Part shown: piece by piece, positions 38,578-47,808 of the stretch
How positions within the stretch are numbered: the stretch's first letter is position 1
How the letters are laid out: every line of letters begins with the position of its first letter
NCBI RefSeq assembly: GCF_020150455.1
Contig: NZ_CP083740.1
Location: forward strand, 6,407,001 to 6,471,000
Direction: 5' to 3'
Length of the DNA: 64,000 nt
DNA from: Bremerella sp. TYQ1
GTDB lineage: Bacteria; Planctomycetota; Planctomycetia; Pirellulales; Pirellulaceae
Made by a program: the position numbers and the translations under genes
Notes under the pieces: model-generated
What the model was told of the DNA's origin: nothing
The model's input: the letters and a program-made list of their open reading frames with translations, nothing else
Database searches by the model: none

Positions 38578-40029
38578 ATGCTACCTATGTATTGGATTGG
38601 AAGATCGATTGTCTTGCTCGCGTTGGTGATCATCGCTGCGGCGATTCTATGGCCGGATGCATGGCGATCGACTCCCGATGGTCCCGCTGAGAATCAAGTG
38701 GCCGTCGATCCATCGATGCCGTTGACATTGCCCAACGGCAATTTGGATGGCCAAACGGCCAGCGATGACAATCCCCATATTTCTGATATGCAAAACCCTC
38801 TTACTCGTGCGATCGATGGAATGCTCGCGTCGCATGGGGAAGTCTTCAAAGACTCTGAAAGTGGCTTGCGAGATCAACTCCAAGATGCTGATCGACAATT
38901 GACGAACGTAAAAGCAGACATCCGGTCCGCGATGCAAAACGCGAATCGTCAAATCCGAATACCGGGCCAAAAGTCTCCTCTTGTTATGCTTGTTGTTTTC
39001 GAAGGTATCGCAAAAAGCGAACTCGGGTTTTATGGACAAATCGGCAAAACCCCACTTCTCGAATCGTTTGCAGAAAAAGGGACCGTCTTCGACAACTGTT
39101 ATGCTGGGCCTTCTTCAGAGATCGCTCAATTCATGTTCCTCACCGGATCGGGGCATAGCAAGAAGAAATCACGTTACAACCGACTTGCCCAGATGATGTG
39201 GAACTCTGGTTACCGGACCATCTTGATGGACGGGACCGGCTGGATGTCTAGTGCAGAGCGACAATTCATCGATGAAGACGTTCAATTGACGTTCAACAGT
39301 CATAGCTCTTTGCCTACGAAGCTGGCGTTCAATGGGGCTTCGGCGAAGATTGTGGCCAACGAAAACGAGACGTCGGAAGATGATGTTTCCGCGGCAGAAC
39401 TGCTCGTGGGTCAGGCGCGAGAGTTGATTGAAAATAATCCATCGCATCGCCCTACTTTTGTGGAGTTCCATTTCTCTGTTAATGGAGAAGATGACAAATC
39501 AAGGGCCGAAGAAGTGGCTCAAATCGATCAAGCAATTGGTCGGCTTGTTTACTCTGTCCAAAAGTCACGGAACTCTCGGTCAGTATTGCTGATGGTGACC
39601 GGTCTGCCTGGTGACACAGGAAACGATGTCGAAGTGGCTGCACTAAGCGAAACGGAGCTCCAAGTGCCGCTGATGGTTTATCGTTCGCATGGCGAAAGCC
39701 CAGCCCGAATTATTGATGCTTGCGGTTTGCTTGATGTTCTACCAACTCTGGCCGATGGTATCGGAAGCAGTCGAATCCCACGCAATAGCGGCACATCGTT
39801 GCTGAAATGGATGAATGGTGAACCGGCTCCTACGCGTGTATTTCGATGGACGAATCCCAACGACGAAGATCAAGTTGCCGTACGCCAAGGTCCATGGAAG
39901 GCAATTTTCGGATCATCAAACCAGCTCTTCTTTCTGCCGGATGATCCTCAAGAGAAAGTTAATGTCGCCGGAAAGCATCAAGATGTGCTAAGCGATCTCG
40001 CGAAGTATGGCCGAGTCGAACAACGATGA
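38578..40029 (+). CDS. Sulfatase-fold protein lacking the catalytic motif, in the Tad locus
   Basis: A 483-residue membrane-anchored protein (helix IVLLALVIIAAAILW). From about residue 130 it follows the alkaline-phosphatase/sulfatase fold: SPLVMLVVFEGIAKSELGFY, TPLLESFAEKGTVFDNCYAG, FMFLTGSGHSKKKS and YRSHGESPARIIDACGLLDV, closing with RQGPWKAIFGSSNQLF. The first metal site (normally DD) reads FEG, and the C-x-P-x-R nucleophile position has SSEIA, so it is unlikely to be an active sulfatase. It overlaps the TadG-like gene by ATGA. ATG 38578 is chosen; 38587 is possible. Confidence 0.8.
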   Translation: MLPMYWIGRSIVLLALVIIAAAILWPDAWRSTPDGPAENQVAVDPSMPLTLPNGNLDGQTASDDNPHISDMQNPLTRAIDGMLASHGEVFKDSESGLRDQLQDADRQLTNVKADIRSAMQNANRQIRIPGQKSPLVMLVVFEGIAKSELGFYGQIGKTPLLESFAEKGTVFDNCYAGPSSEIAQFMFLTGSGHSKKKSRYNRLAQMMWNSGYRTILMDGTGWMSSAERQFIDEDVQLTFNSHSSLPTKLAFNGASAKIVANENETSEDDVSAAELLVGQARELIENNPSHRPTFVEFHFSVNGEDDKSRAEEVAQIDQAIGRLVYSVQKSRNSRSVLLMVTGLPGDTGNDVEVAALSETELQVPLMVYRSHGESPARIIDACGLLDVLPTLADGIGSSRIPRNSGTSLLKWMNGEPAPTRVFRWTNPNDEDQVAVRQGPWKAIFGSSNQLFFLPDDPQEKVNVAGKHQDVLSDLAKYGRVEQR

Positions 40030-41471
40030 TTCCACACCATAGCCCCTCCATGAAAAATCTGCAGCGACGACTCGATTTCCTGTCCCGACGTGCACGACGT
40101 GGCGTGTCGTTGCTCTGGATAATTATCGCATTTCCTGCGTTGATTTTGTTTTTGGTATTCGCCGTCGAGATTGGCAACATTTGGCTCGCTCGGTTGGAAC
40201 TGGAACAAAGCCTGGAGGCCAATGCCCTTGCGGCAGTAAAACAATGGGCTGAAACCGGTGGCGGTGATACGTTGATGGCTCGGGAAGTTGGCAATGATTT
40301 TTCAATCGCGAACCCTGTTCGAGGACAAGACGTTGACTTGACCGACATGGTGCTCAATTCGGCATTCACCAATGGAGCAACTCGGCTGAATTACGACAAC
40401 AGCGGAGTAGCTGCTAATCCAAATGAAAACCTGGTCTGTACAGATATCTCGGATTACGACAGCTATCTTCAGCCAGGAGTAATGGTTTTTGGGGCGATTA
40501 CGCAAACCGAAAATATTGGAACACCGAGAGAAAGCGTCGTCTTTAATGCTGACGTCGTGCCAAGCTGTGCAGGAAGTTCAACCGTCTTAGTTGATGCAAC
40601 TGGGCAGCCTAATGGAAACCTAGGATCTGGGGGGAACCGAAATGCCTGGGGGTTTTCTTTTGGTGCTCCCAACTTAGATCCAGTAAATCCAGACACTCGT
40701 ATTTCACGAATTGAGTACGACGTCGATCCAGATTCAACCAATGGTTTCATCTTCGCTCCATTTACTGCAGATGGCATGGCGGTGTTTGGGGTCATCTCTG
40801 ACGAGTCCATTAGCCCTCCAACCGGTGGCCCAATGGCTGCAATCCCGGATAATGTTTTCTATGCAGGTCATTTGACCGAGTCGGACGTGATGTTCGAAGT
40901 AAATCCGCTGGATCTGTCCGTTCTGATCATTACGTTCGGGGTAGGGGCGTCCGAGGAGCTTTATCCTGGAGAGCGTTTTCGATTTGGTGCGAGTGTGCTA
41001 ACAGGTTCGAGTCAAGTTGGCTCCGATGGTGTCGGCCAGGGCCCCGGGAAGACCGGGACCGAGATTACGATCTTCTTTAATGACAGCGCGGGAAACCCTC
41101 TGCCGACGGAATCGATGAGGTTGGTCGACACGTCGGAAACTGGGAGTTGCTCGAACTCTAGTTTTGTCGATTCGGAAGGGATTGAACACTACAATGGTAG
41201 TCCTTCGGGAATCACAGATCTGCCGTGTCAGCATACCAATAACCCCAACGGAAATGGACAGTCTTATGTCCTTGGCCAGTTTGGCTCACCGCAGGCATTC
41301 TTTGCTGTTCGCGCTCAAGCAACGATCCGAGTTCAAAGCGTGGTCAAGACGATCTGTGGATTTGATATCGGTCCATGGGGAGTAAGTGCTAAATCCACTG
41401 CCTACTACGACTGCGACACCGGCGATCCCAAGCTGATTCGTGTTGATGTGTTTGAGTGCGATCCTCCCTAG
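40026..41471 (+). CDS. TadG-like pseudopilin/adhesin
   Basis: A 481-residue protein with leader RRLDFLSRRARRG and helix VSLLWIIIAFPALILFLVFA, followed by the typical TadG segment LARLELEQSLEANALAAVKQ. The large exported domain has repeated beta strands, several Cys residues and Asp/Gly/Asn-rich loops. No VWA MIDAS is seen, unlike many TadG proteins. It is translationally coupled with the preceding sulfatase-fold gene through ATGA. An in-frame ATG at 40050 is an alternative start. It is the last gene of the rightward block. Confidence 0.85.
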   Translation: MIPHHSPSMKNLQRRLDFLSRRARRGVSLLWIIIAFPALILFLVFAVEIGNIWLARLELEQSLEANALAAVKQWAETGGGDTLMAREVGNDFSIANPVRGQDVDLTDMVLNSAFTNGATRLNYDNSGVAANPNENLVCTDISDYDSYLQPGVMVFGAITQTENIGTPRESVVFNADVVPSCAGSSTVLVDATGQPNGNLGSGGNRNAWGFSFGAPNLDPVNPDTRISRIEYDVDPDSTNGFIFAPFTADGMAVFGVISDESISPPTGGPMAAIPDNVFYAGHLTESDVMFEVNPLDLSVLIITFGVGASEELYPGERFRFGASVLTGSSQVGSDGVGQGPGKTGTEITIFFNDSAGNPLPTESMRLVDTSETGSCSNSSFVDSEGIEHYNGSPSGITDLPCQHTNNPNGNGQSYVLGQFGSPQAFFAVRAQATIRVQSVVKTICGFDIGPWGVSAKSTAYYDCDTGDPKLIRVDVFECDPP

Positions 41472-41488
41472 TTTTGTTCGTCCAATTT

Positions 41489-41502
41489 AGAGCACGTGCT
41501 CT
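41489..41502. promoter_or_regulatory. Perfect 14-bp palindrome AGAGCACGTGCTCT
   Basis: The sequence is fully self-complementary and lies in the 46-base gap between the TadG-like gene and the M28 peptidase gene. It may be an operator or a short RNA hairpin. No protein is known to me that binds it. Confidence 0.45.
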
Positions 41503-41517
41503 GACCGATTAATCTCT

Positions 41518-43473
41518 ATGAAATTACCTCCGGCCAACTTGTCGTTTTTCGTTACTCTGTTGGCCGTTTTGATTGGCGGTTGTCAGCAGCAGGAGTCTGC
41601 GGCGGCGACGCCCGACGAAACTTCTGCCCCATTGCCTGTTGTTGAGTTCGACACGCAGACCGTTGCGACCTATGCGTTAGACGATGAGCAGATCGAGCAA
41701 CGTATTTCCGAGGATCTCAGTTTTCTAGCCTCGGACGAGCGGGAAGGACGCGGACCGTACTCGAAAGGGCTTCAAGCGGCCGCGCAGTACATCGCTCAAC
41801 AGTTTGGCGATGCCGGATTGAAGACAAATCTTATTGAAGGTAAGCCATTTCAAGTATTCGCGACTCGCGAACGTCTAGAACTAGGCAAAAGTAACGTTTT
41901 GGAGTTCGAATGGCCTGGCGGAACGAAACGTGCGATTAGCGGCGGTGCTTACACGCCTTTATCTCCCAGTACGAGTGGAAGCTTTGACCTGCCACTGGCA
42001 TTTGCCGGCTACGGAATTAGCTCGGCACGGGACGGCTATGATGACTTTGCTGAATTCAATGCCGACGGTAAGGCTCTCATAATTTTGCGGCACGAACCTG
42101 ATCAAGGGGGAAGCAGCCAGAAGTTTGCTGGTAGCGGCAATTCAAAGTTTGCCTACCTCTCAACAAAAGTAATTAACGCGGTCGAGCATGGGGCCGCGGC
42201 GATCATTTTCGTAACAGACAACGCCGCGATCCAAACGAAAGATGCAGGAGAGGACAAGCTACTTTCTTTCCAAATTCGCATGCCGAATGATTTTGAACCA
42301 CAGATTCCCGTTTTGCATGTCAAACGCGACGTGGTCGATGAAATACTCAAAGCATCAGACAAACCTTCACTGGCGGAATGGGAAGCCTCGGTTGACGAGT
42401 CTCTGAAGCCTGATTCGTTTGACTTACCGGGCTTCAAAGCGATTGGTGAAGTCAATGTTCAACAGTCGAAGCAAACGCAGCAAAACGTTCTCGGTGTGTT
42501 GCCTGGGGCCGGAAAGTTGGCCGGCGAAGTAGTTGTCGTAGGGGCTCACTACGATCACCTTGGCTACGGAGGATCTGGCTCGCTCGCTCCATGGACGCGA
42601 GAGATTCACAACGGGGCCGACGACAACGCATCAGGAACGGTCGCACTTCTCGAAACCGCGCGACATTGTGCGGCGTGGAAGAATACCAACAGCCGTACGC
42701 TTTTGTTCATCGCCTTTGGGGCAGAAGAACAAGGGTTGATTGGCAGCGAGTACTATGTGCGGCATCCCTTGTATTCCATGGAGAACACAAAAGCGATGCT
42801 TAACTTCGACATGGTAGGGCGTCTGCGGAAAGATCAGCTGACAGTTTATGGATTTAACACCGCGAAACAATTTGAGTCGTGGCTCGACGAAGCAGCCCAA
42901 AAACAAGCTTTGACAATTAAAAAGGTACCGGGAGGATATGGACCGAGCGATCATGCGTCGTTTTATGGCCGAGATGTCCCCGTGATGCATGATTTCACAG
43001 GGTTTCATGGGGAATACCATCGTCCGAGTGATGACATCGAGCATATCAATGTACCCGGCATTCGGAAAATCGTGGCGATGAATGTTGAGCTTCTGCAGCG
43101 AATGGCTACGGAAACGATTTCGCCGAATAAGAACGCAGGTGGTTCAATGTTGGATCTCTATTTCGGCGGCCTGGGATCTGGGACGCCTCCTCAGCCAGAG
43201 AAAAACAAAGAGGCCGGCCGTCGTGCTCTTGGGGTACAAGTCGGCGATCCACTGCCAAACGGAATCCCCATTCTTAAAGTGACCCCTGACAGTGCAGCAG
43301 AAAAAGCGGGCATGCGTGGCGGTGACGTTCTGGTTGGATGGGGAAAAAACAAAGTGACGTCTGTCGATGATCTCCGCACGGCCGTTCGCGCAACCGAATT
43401 TGATACGAAAGTACCTGTTCGCGTACTGCGGGGAATGCTCGAGCTGGAACTTCAAGTCGAATTTCCCAAGTAG
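41518..43473 (+). CDS. M28-family metallopeptidase lipoprotein with PA and PDZ domains
   Basis: A 651-residue lipoprotein (lipobox LIGGC). A PA-like insert lies at about residues 140-290. The M28 zinc-peptidase domain has VVVVGAHYDHLGYGGSG with the first His and Asp, NGADDNASGTVALLE with the bridging Asp, IAFGAEEQGLIGSEYYVR with the catalytic Glu pair, NFDMVGRL with a zinc ligand, and FHGEYHRPSDDIEHINVPG with the last His. A PDZ domain (about 560-650) ends the protein. It should act as an aminopeptidase in the periplasm or at the outer membrane. Confidence 0.94.
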   Translation: MKLPPANLSFFVTLLAVLIGGCQQQESAAATPDETSAPLPVVEFDTQTVATYALDDEQIEQRISEDLSFLASDEREGRGPYSKGLQAAAQYIAQQFGDAGLKTNLIEGKPFQVFATRERLELGKSNVLEFEWPGGTKRAISGGAYTPLSPSTSGSFDLPLAFAGYGISSARDGYDDFAEFNADGKALIILRHEPDQGGSSQKFAGSGNSKFAYLSTKVINAVEHGAAAIIFVTDNAAIQTKDAGEDKLLSFQIRMPNDFEPQIPVLHVKRDVVDEILKASDKPSLAEWEASVDESLKPDSFDLPGFKAIGEVNVQQSKQTQQNVLGVLPGAGKLAGEVVVVGAHYDHLGYGGSGSLAPWTREIHNGADDNASGTVALLETARHCAAWKNTNSRTLLFIAFGAEEQGLIGSEYYVRHPLYSMENTKAMLNFDMVGRLRKDQLTVYGFNTAKQFESWLDEAAQKQALTIKKVPGGYGPSDHASFYGRDVPVMHDFTGFHGEYHRPSDDIEHINVPGIRKIVAMNVELLQRMATETISPNKNAGGSMLDLYFGGLGSGTPPQPEKNKEAGRRALGVQVGDPLPNGIPILKVTPDSAAEKAGMRGGDVLVGWGKNKVTSVDDLRTAVRATEFDTKVPVRVLRGMLELELQVEFPK

Positions 43474-43568
43474 GCAGCTATGCTTGAGTTGAGGAGAGGA
43501 ACCAATTAGGCTGATGCTTCTAGCCCATCCTCCTTTCAATAGCCCTTCCTCAATAAGTGAAAGATTGC

Positions 43569-44447
43569 ATGCCCCGAATGCTTATTGCATTGCTATTTTG
43601 CTGTGCGTTGATTTCTCCTGGTTTGGCTCAAGACGAACAATACCAGCCTGGGCCCGATGCGGAAAGAAAAGACGGAGTACCCCAGGGAACCGTTACTAAG
43701 CATGTTTGGGACAAAAGCGATATCTACCCTGGTACTGTCCGCGATTACTGGGTGTACGTTCCTAAGCAGTATAAAAAAGGCAGTTCGGCCGCTTTAATGG
43801 TCTTCCAAGATGGTGCTGGATTCGTCAATGAAAAAGGGCATACGCGTGTGCCGATCGTTTTCGATAACCTCATTCATGCAGGCGAAATGCCTGTAACTAT
43901 TGGCGTTTTCATTCAACCAGGCGTTGTGCCTGCGACCAAAGAAGGTCAAACCCCGCGCAAGAATCGTAGCTTCGAGTACGATACGCTCAGCGATCAATAC
44001 GTGCGATTTCTGTTGGATGAAATCTTGGCAGATATTGGCAAGCAGTACGATATCTCGGACGACCCTAAGCTACGTGCGATCTGTGGAAATAGCTCCGGGG
44101 GAATCTGTGCTTTTACTGCGGCGTGGGAACGCCCAGACTCATTTGGCAAAGTGGTCAGTCATATTGGGAGCTTTACCAACATCCGTGGTGGGCATGTCTA
44201 TCCCGCAATTATTCGAAAGACGGAGCGGAAGCCGATTAAAGTATTCTTACAAGATGGCAGTAACGACCTAGACAACCTGCATGGAAACTGGCCCTTGGCG
44301 AATCAGCAGATGGCCGCCGCATTGAAGTTTTCTAACTACGACTACAAGTTCGTCTACGGCGAAGGTAAACATAGTGCACGCCATGGTGGGGCCATATTTC
44401 CCGACACCATGCGATGGCTGTGGAGTGATGTCGCGGAATCGAAGTAG
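43569..44447 (+). CDS. Exported alpha/beta-hydrolase (Fes/enterochelin-esterase-like)
   Basis: A 292-residue esterase-fold protein with a signal peptide ([18 protein letters not shown]). It contains [20 protein letters not shown], the oxyanion region FQDGAGFVN, and the nucleophile elbow [15 protein letters not shown], followed by [15 protein letters not shown] and a late His in GKHSARHGG. This is the pattern of the Fes/IroE family and of planctomycete carbohydrate esterases. The natural substrate is unknown. It is followed by an SMP-30 gene 34 bases downstream, perhaps for joint use of sugar esters or lactones. ATG 43569 is used; GTG 43557 is less likely. Confidence 0.9.
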   Translation: MPRMLIALLFCCALISPGLAQDEQYQPGPDAERKDGVPQGTVTKHVWDKSDIYPGTVRDYWVYVPKQYKKGSSAALMVFQDGAGFVNEKGHTRVPIVFDNLIHAGEMPVTIGVFIQPGVVPATKEGQTPRKNRSFEYDTLSDQYVRFLLDEILADIGKQYDISDDPKLRAICGNSSGGICAFTAAWERPDSFGKVVSHIGSFTNIRGGHVYPAIIRKTERKPIKVFLQDGSNDLDNLHGNWPLANQQMAAALKFSNYDYKFVYGEGKHSARHGGAIFPDTMRWLWSDVAESK

Positions 44448-44481
44448 CGTTTTATTCGTTTGATGTTCGGAGCTCTCTGTC

Positions 44482-45372
44482 ATGCGATTTACCCTTGCGC
44501 TGCTAGTTTTATGCTGTTTCGTGCAATTCTCCGTTGCTCAAGATATGCCGCTCTCGGATGTATTGATCGATGGAAAATCTTGGGAACGAGTTGCCGAAGG
44601 CTACAAGTTCACGGAAGGGCCAGCGGTCGATGCGAATGGGGACGTCTACTTTGTTGATGTTCCCAATCAACTGGTTCTGAAAGTTGATCACGCGACAAAG
44701 CAGGTGCGTACGTTCTCGCAAGGACAAGGAGCGACGAGTGGCCTTATGTTTGGACCTGATGGTCGCTTGTACGGAGGTCAGAATCGAAACCGCCGCGTCG
44801 TCGTATTTCAGAAAGATGGAACGGCTGACGTCATCGCTGAGGAACTGGGTGCCAATGACATCGTCGTCGCAAGTAACGGCAATATTTATTGCACCGACCC
44901 TAAAATGCATCAGGTTTGGTTAGTTCGACCGAACGGAACGAAGGAGGTTGTCGCCCGAGACATCACAACGCCTAACGGCATAATTCTTTGGCCTGGCGAA
45001 GGAACTTTAGTGATTGCGGACTCTGCCGGCGAGAACCTGATTGCATACCGTGTCGAAGAAGATGGCAGGCTAACGTTTCGAGCCCCTGTCTACACGTGTC
45101 GTGTTTCGGAAGAGGGAGCTGCGAGTCGAGCCGATGGTATGACTGTAGACTCCGCTGGCCGCTTATACGTGGCAACCGAAGAAGGCCTGCAGATGTTCGA
45201 CTCGACGGCACGTATTAGCGGTGTGATGCTTAAGCCTGCGGATCAGTTTTTGTCGAACGTGGTATTCGGTGGCCCGAATCTTGATTGGCTCTATGTAACG
45301 TGTGGCGACGGAATTTATCGCCGTCCAACGCAAGCGACCGGCGTGCGATATGGTAAATTAGAAGCAAAATAG
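44482..45372 (+). CDS. SMP-30/gluconolactonase-type exported lactonase
   Basis: A 296-residue six-bladed beta-propeller of the SMP-30/gluconolactonase family, exported by MRFTLALLVLCCFVQFSVAQ. Typical strands are YKFTEGPAVDANGDVYFVDV, SGLMFGPDGRLYGGQ, TPNGIILWPGEGTLVIADS and ADGMTVDSAGRLYVATEEGL, which carry the metal-ligand Glu, Asn and Asp positions. Relatives hydrolyse sugar lactones; substrate here is unknown. It follows the esterase gene and precedes a membrane-protein gene. Confidence 0.93.
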   Translation: MRFTLALLVLCCFVQFSVAQDMPLSDVLIDGKSWERVAEGYKFTEGPAVDANGDVYFVDVPNQLVLKVDHATKQVRTFSQGQGATSGLMFGPDGRLYGGQNRNRRVVVFQKDGTADVIAEELGANDIVVASNGNIYCTDPKMHQVWLVRPNGTKEVVARDITTPNGIILWPGEGTLVIADSAGENLIAYRVEEDGRLTFRAPVYTCRVSEEGAASRADGMTVDSAGRLYVATEEGLQMFDSTARISGVMLKPADQFLSNVVFGGPNLDWLYVTCGDGIYRRPTQATGVRYGKLEAK

Positions 45373-45404
45373 CCTTCTAACCTCCTTGCTTCTTCGCACC
45401 ATCC

Positions 45405-47024
45405 ATGAATTCAACCACGCCAGCCCAACCGCAGGAAGCGGAGCATCCTTCGACATCGATGTCGCTACGATGGCTGGAGTTAGGGCTGATCGTCCTGCTT
45501 TTTTTCTTGTTCGTCGGTCCACTTACGCCGGAAGTCAACGAACCGCACTATCTGTCGAAGGCTCGTCACTACTGGAATCCAAAATGGTGTCCTGAGGATC
45601 ATTTTCTAAACTCAGGCGACGCTCATGGCGTCTTTTACTGGAGTTTTGGCTGGATCACGACGCTTGTGTCGTTTCCTGCGGCCGCTTGGATTGGACGCGT
45701 CATTTGCTGGATCGGAATTGCCGTTAGTTGGCAACGGATGATTGCCAAGATTGATAATCGTCCCTGGATTGGCTTTCTGGCCATGGCGGCGGGGCTTGCA
45801 GGAATTAATTATCTGCACATGGCCGGGGAGTGGCTGATCGGGGGAGTCGAAGCAAAGTGCTTCGCCTACGCGATCGCGTTTTGGGCAATCGGCGACGCAT
45901 TGTCACAGCGTTGGAACCGTGCCTGGATCTTGCTCGGAGTCGCCAGCGCGTTTCACGTGCTTGTCGGTGGTTGGATGGTTGTCTGTTTAATGATTAGCTG
46001 GCTTCTTTGTCCGCAGCAAAGAGCCTCACTCCGTTCGATGCTTCCAGGGCTTTTTCTAGGAGGTGCAATTTCGCTTGTTGGAGTTGTACCTTTGCTCCTT
46101 TTGAATCGGGATGCAACCGACATTCAAAGCAATTGGGCCAGTTACTACTATGTTTACGAACGACTGTCGCACCATTTGGTCGTTCACACATTTTCTGATC
46201 CATTTAAATTACGGTTTTCGCTTGCCACTGTGGGTTGGGCGATTACTGCTTGGATATTACGTAACGAGGATAAGCTTCGAGTCCTGAATAGTATCGTCGC
46301 GGGAAGTGTCGTCCTCGTTCTTATCGGCGTCGCAATTGATCAATGGTTCTTTAACGTTGTTGAAGATTGGTTGATGGCGACGAAGCTCCTTCGGCTTTAT
46401 TGGTATCGGATCGCGGATATCATGGTGCCACTGGCGTTAGCGTTGAATGTGATCTTGCTACTGCAGCGTATCGGACAAGACCGACCGAAGTTGACGAAAG
46501 TTGGTTACTTAGGCTTGTCTCTCCTGGTTGGTTTGGGAATGATCGTTCGTATCGCTGACCGCTGGACGGCAACGGCTAGTCCGGCCGATCGTAGTAGTCT
46601 TGTGAGCGACCCAGATGCATGGGTTCAAACATGCCATTGGATCCGCGAAAACACAGATAGTGATGTCATTTGCCTGACGCCTCGTCTGCAATCCTCCTTT
46701 AAGTGGTATGCCGAACGTGCTGAAGTGGTCACCACGAAAGACGTCCCCCAAGATGACGTGAAATTACTTGAGTGGCGAGAACGCCGAGGCGATACGCATT
46801 GGCGAAGTGTGCACAGCAGAAACACACTAAGTCTAGCCGGTTTGACGGAGGAATATATTCGTGAACTGGCTGCTACCTACGGCTTTCGCTACGTGATTGT
46901 GGATCGAAAGCTGGCCAATCGTGATGAAATGGAGGTGAGTTGGAGTTTTCCCAAACTTTTCCCTACCGACTCCCTCGAAGAAGCTAGTTACGAAGTCTAT
47001 GAAGTTACCTCGGCAGACGACTGA
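45405..47024 (+). CDS. Polytopic membrane protein (GT-C/DUF6798-like)
   Basis: A 539-residue protein with about ten helices in its first 400 residues and a soluble C-terminal domain of about 120 residues. The first long loop, TPEVNEPHYLSKARHYWNPK, contains acidic residues in the place where GT-C glycosyltransferases carry their catalytic Asp; AGEWLIGGVEAKCFAYAIA follows. It resembles DUF6798-type planctomycete proteins, but the family call is tentative. The 3' end overlaps the Nudix gene by 26 bases. Sugar transfer to an envelope polymer is possible but unproven. Confidence 0.75.
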   Translation: MNSTTPAQPQEAEHPSTSMSLRWLELGLIVLLFFLFVGPLTPEVNEPHYLSKARHYWNPKWCPEDHFLNSGDAHGVFYWSFGWITTLVSFPAAAWIGRVICWIGIAVSWQRMIAKIDNRPWIGFLAMAAGLAGINYLHMAGEWLIGGVEAKCFAYAIAFWAIGDALSQRWNRAWILLGVASAFHVLVGGWMVVCLMISWLLCPQQRASLRSMLPGLFLGGAISLVGVVPLLLLNRDATDIQSNWASYYYVYERLSHHLVVHTFSDPFKLRFSLATVGWAITAWILRNEDKLRVLNSIVAGSVVLVLIGVAIDQWFFNVVEDWLMATKLLRLYWYRIADIMVPLALALNVILLLQRIGQDRPKLTKVGYLGLSLLVGLGMIVRIADRWTATASPADRSSLVSDPDAWVQTCHWIRENTDSDVICLTPRLQSSFKWYAERAEVVTTKDVPQDDVKLLEWRERRGDTHWRSVHSRNTLSLAGLTEEYIRELAATYGFRYVIVDRKLANRDEMEVSWSFPKLFPTDSLEEASYEVYEVTSADD

Positions 47025-47649
47025 TACCCGACGCTGGGCAAGCGTGCTCAGGCAGACGCTGGGAATTACGTCGCAGCGGATTCCCAAGCTGCGGCACACC
47101 GCGCCTAACTTGTCCTACGGTCGCCATAAAGCACCTGCCTATACGCGTGCTCGTAAAGCTGCGAATCTGATTCTGCTTTACCCAAACAGCGACGGTGAAT
47201 GGACGATTCCGCTGATGATCCGCGCTGAAACGGAGGGCGTTCATGCGGGCGAAATTGCATTGCCTGGTGGTAGATGCGAAGCGGGCGAGACTGCTCGCTC
47301 GGCGGCATTGCGTGAGTTCTGGGAGGAAACGGGGCACAGGGTGCCTGCGGAGTCGGTCGTTGGAGAATTGCCTCCTACCAATGTTTGGGCCAGCAACCAC
47401 CAAGTGCGAACCTTTGTCGCCCTCGAGCACTCTTTACCTGAATGGAAGCCAGACCCTAAAGAAGTGGCTGGCCTCCTGTTTCTATCGCTTACCGATCTAA
47501 TGAACCCCAGGAATTTCGGCATGCACCAAGTTACCCGCCGCCGTGCACGATTTTCTGCCCCACACTTGAATGTCAACGGGCAACGCGTCTGGGGTGCGAC
47601 GCTCCGTATGTTGGTCGAATTGGGGGAAGCTCTCGATTCGGCCAGCTAA
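46999..47649 (+). CDS. Nudix hydrolase (CoA-pyrophosphatase NudL-like)
   Basis: A 216-residue Nudix protein. The Nudix box GGRCEAGETARSAALREFWE with EETGH fits GX5EX7REUXEEXGU. The preceding PLMIRAETEGVHAGEIALPG is the NudL/UPF0035 signature, so coenzyme A or a related nucleotide diphosphate is the probable substrate. The start overlaps the upstream gene by 26 bases, suggesting coupled translation. It ends 159 bases before the argC start. Confidence 0.92.
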   Translation: MKLPRQTTDTRRWASVLRQTLGITSQRIPKLRHTAPNLSYGRHKAPAYTRARKAANLILLYPNSDGEWTIPLMIRAETEGVHAGEIALPGGRCEAGETARSAALREFWEETGHRVPAESVVGELPPTNVWASNHQVRTFVALEHSLPEWKPDPKEVAGLLFLSLTDLMNPRNFGMHQVTRRRARFSAPHLNVNGQRVWGATLRMLVELGEALDSAS

Positions 47650-47668
47650 TCTTTGGGTTTTGGAATAA

Positions 47669-47692
47669 GAAGATCTCGAATTGAAGATCTTC
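47669..47692. promoter_or_regulatory. Hairpin upstream of argC
   Basis: An 8-bp perfect inverted repeat (GAAGATCT / AGATCTTC, eight-base loop) lies 116 bases before the argC ATG. It has no T-tract, so it is not a plain terminator. A leader or operator role is possible. Confidence 0.35.
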
Positions 47693-47808
47693 GACGCATC
47701 AAAAACATCGTCCCTACCGGCTGGGGCCTCCCTATGTTCGCAGGCGGGTGGTCCTTTATACTAACCGGTCGGTTCTCCTTTCTTGACGCATTAATTGGGC
47801 TGCATGCC

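Noticed and set aside
47653..47808. Upstream extension of the argC frame by 52 residues
   Set aside because: The added residues have no similarity to ArgC, which begins with [13 protein letters not shown]; the hairpin at 47669-47692 also lies within it.
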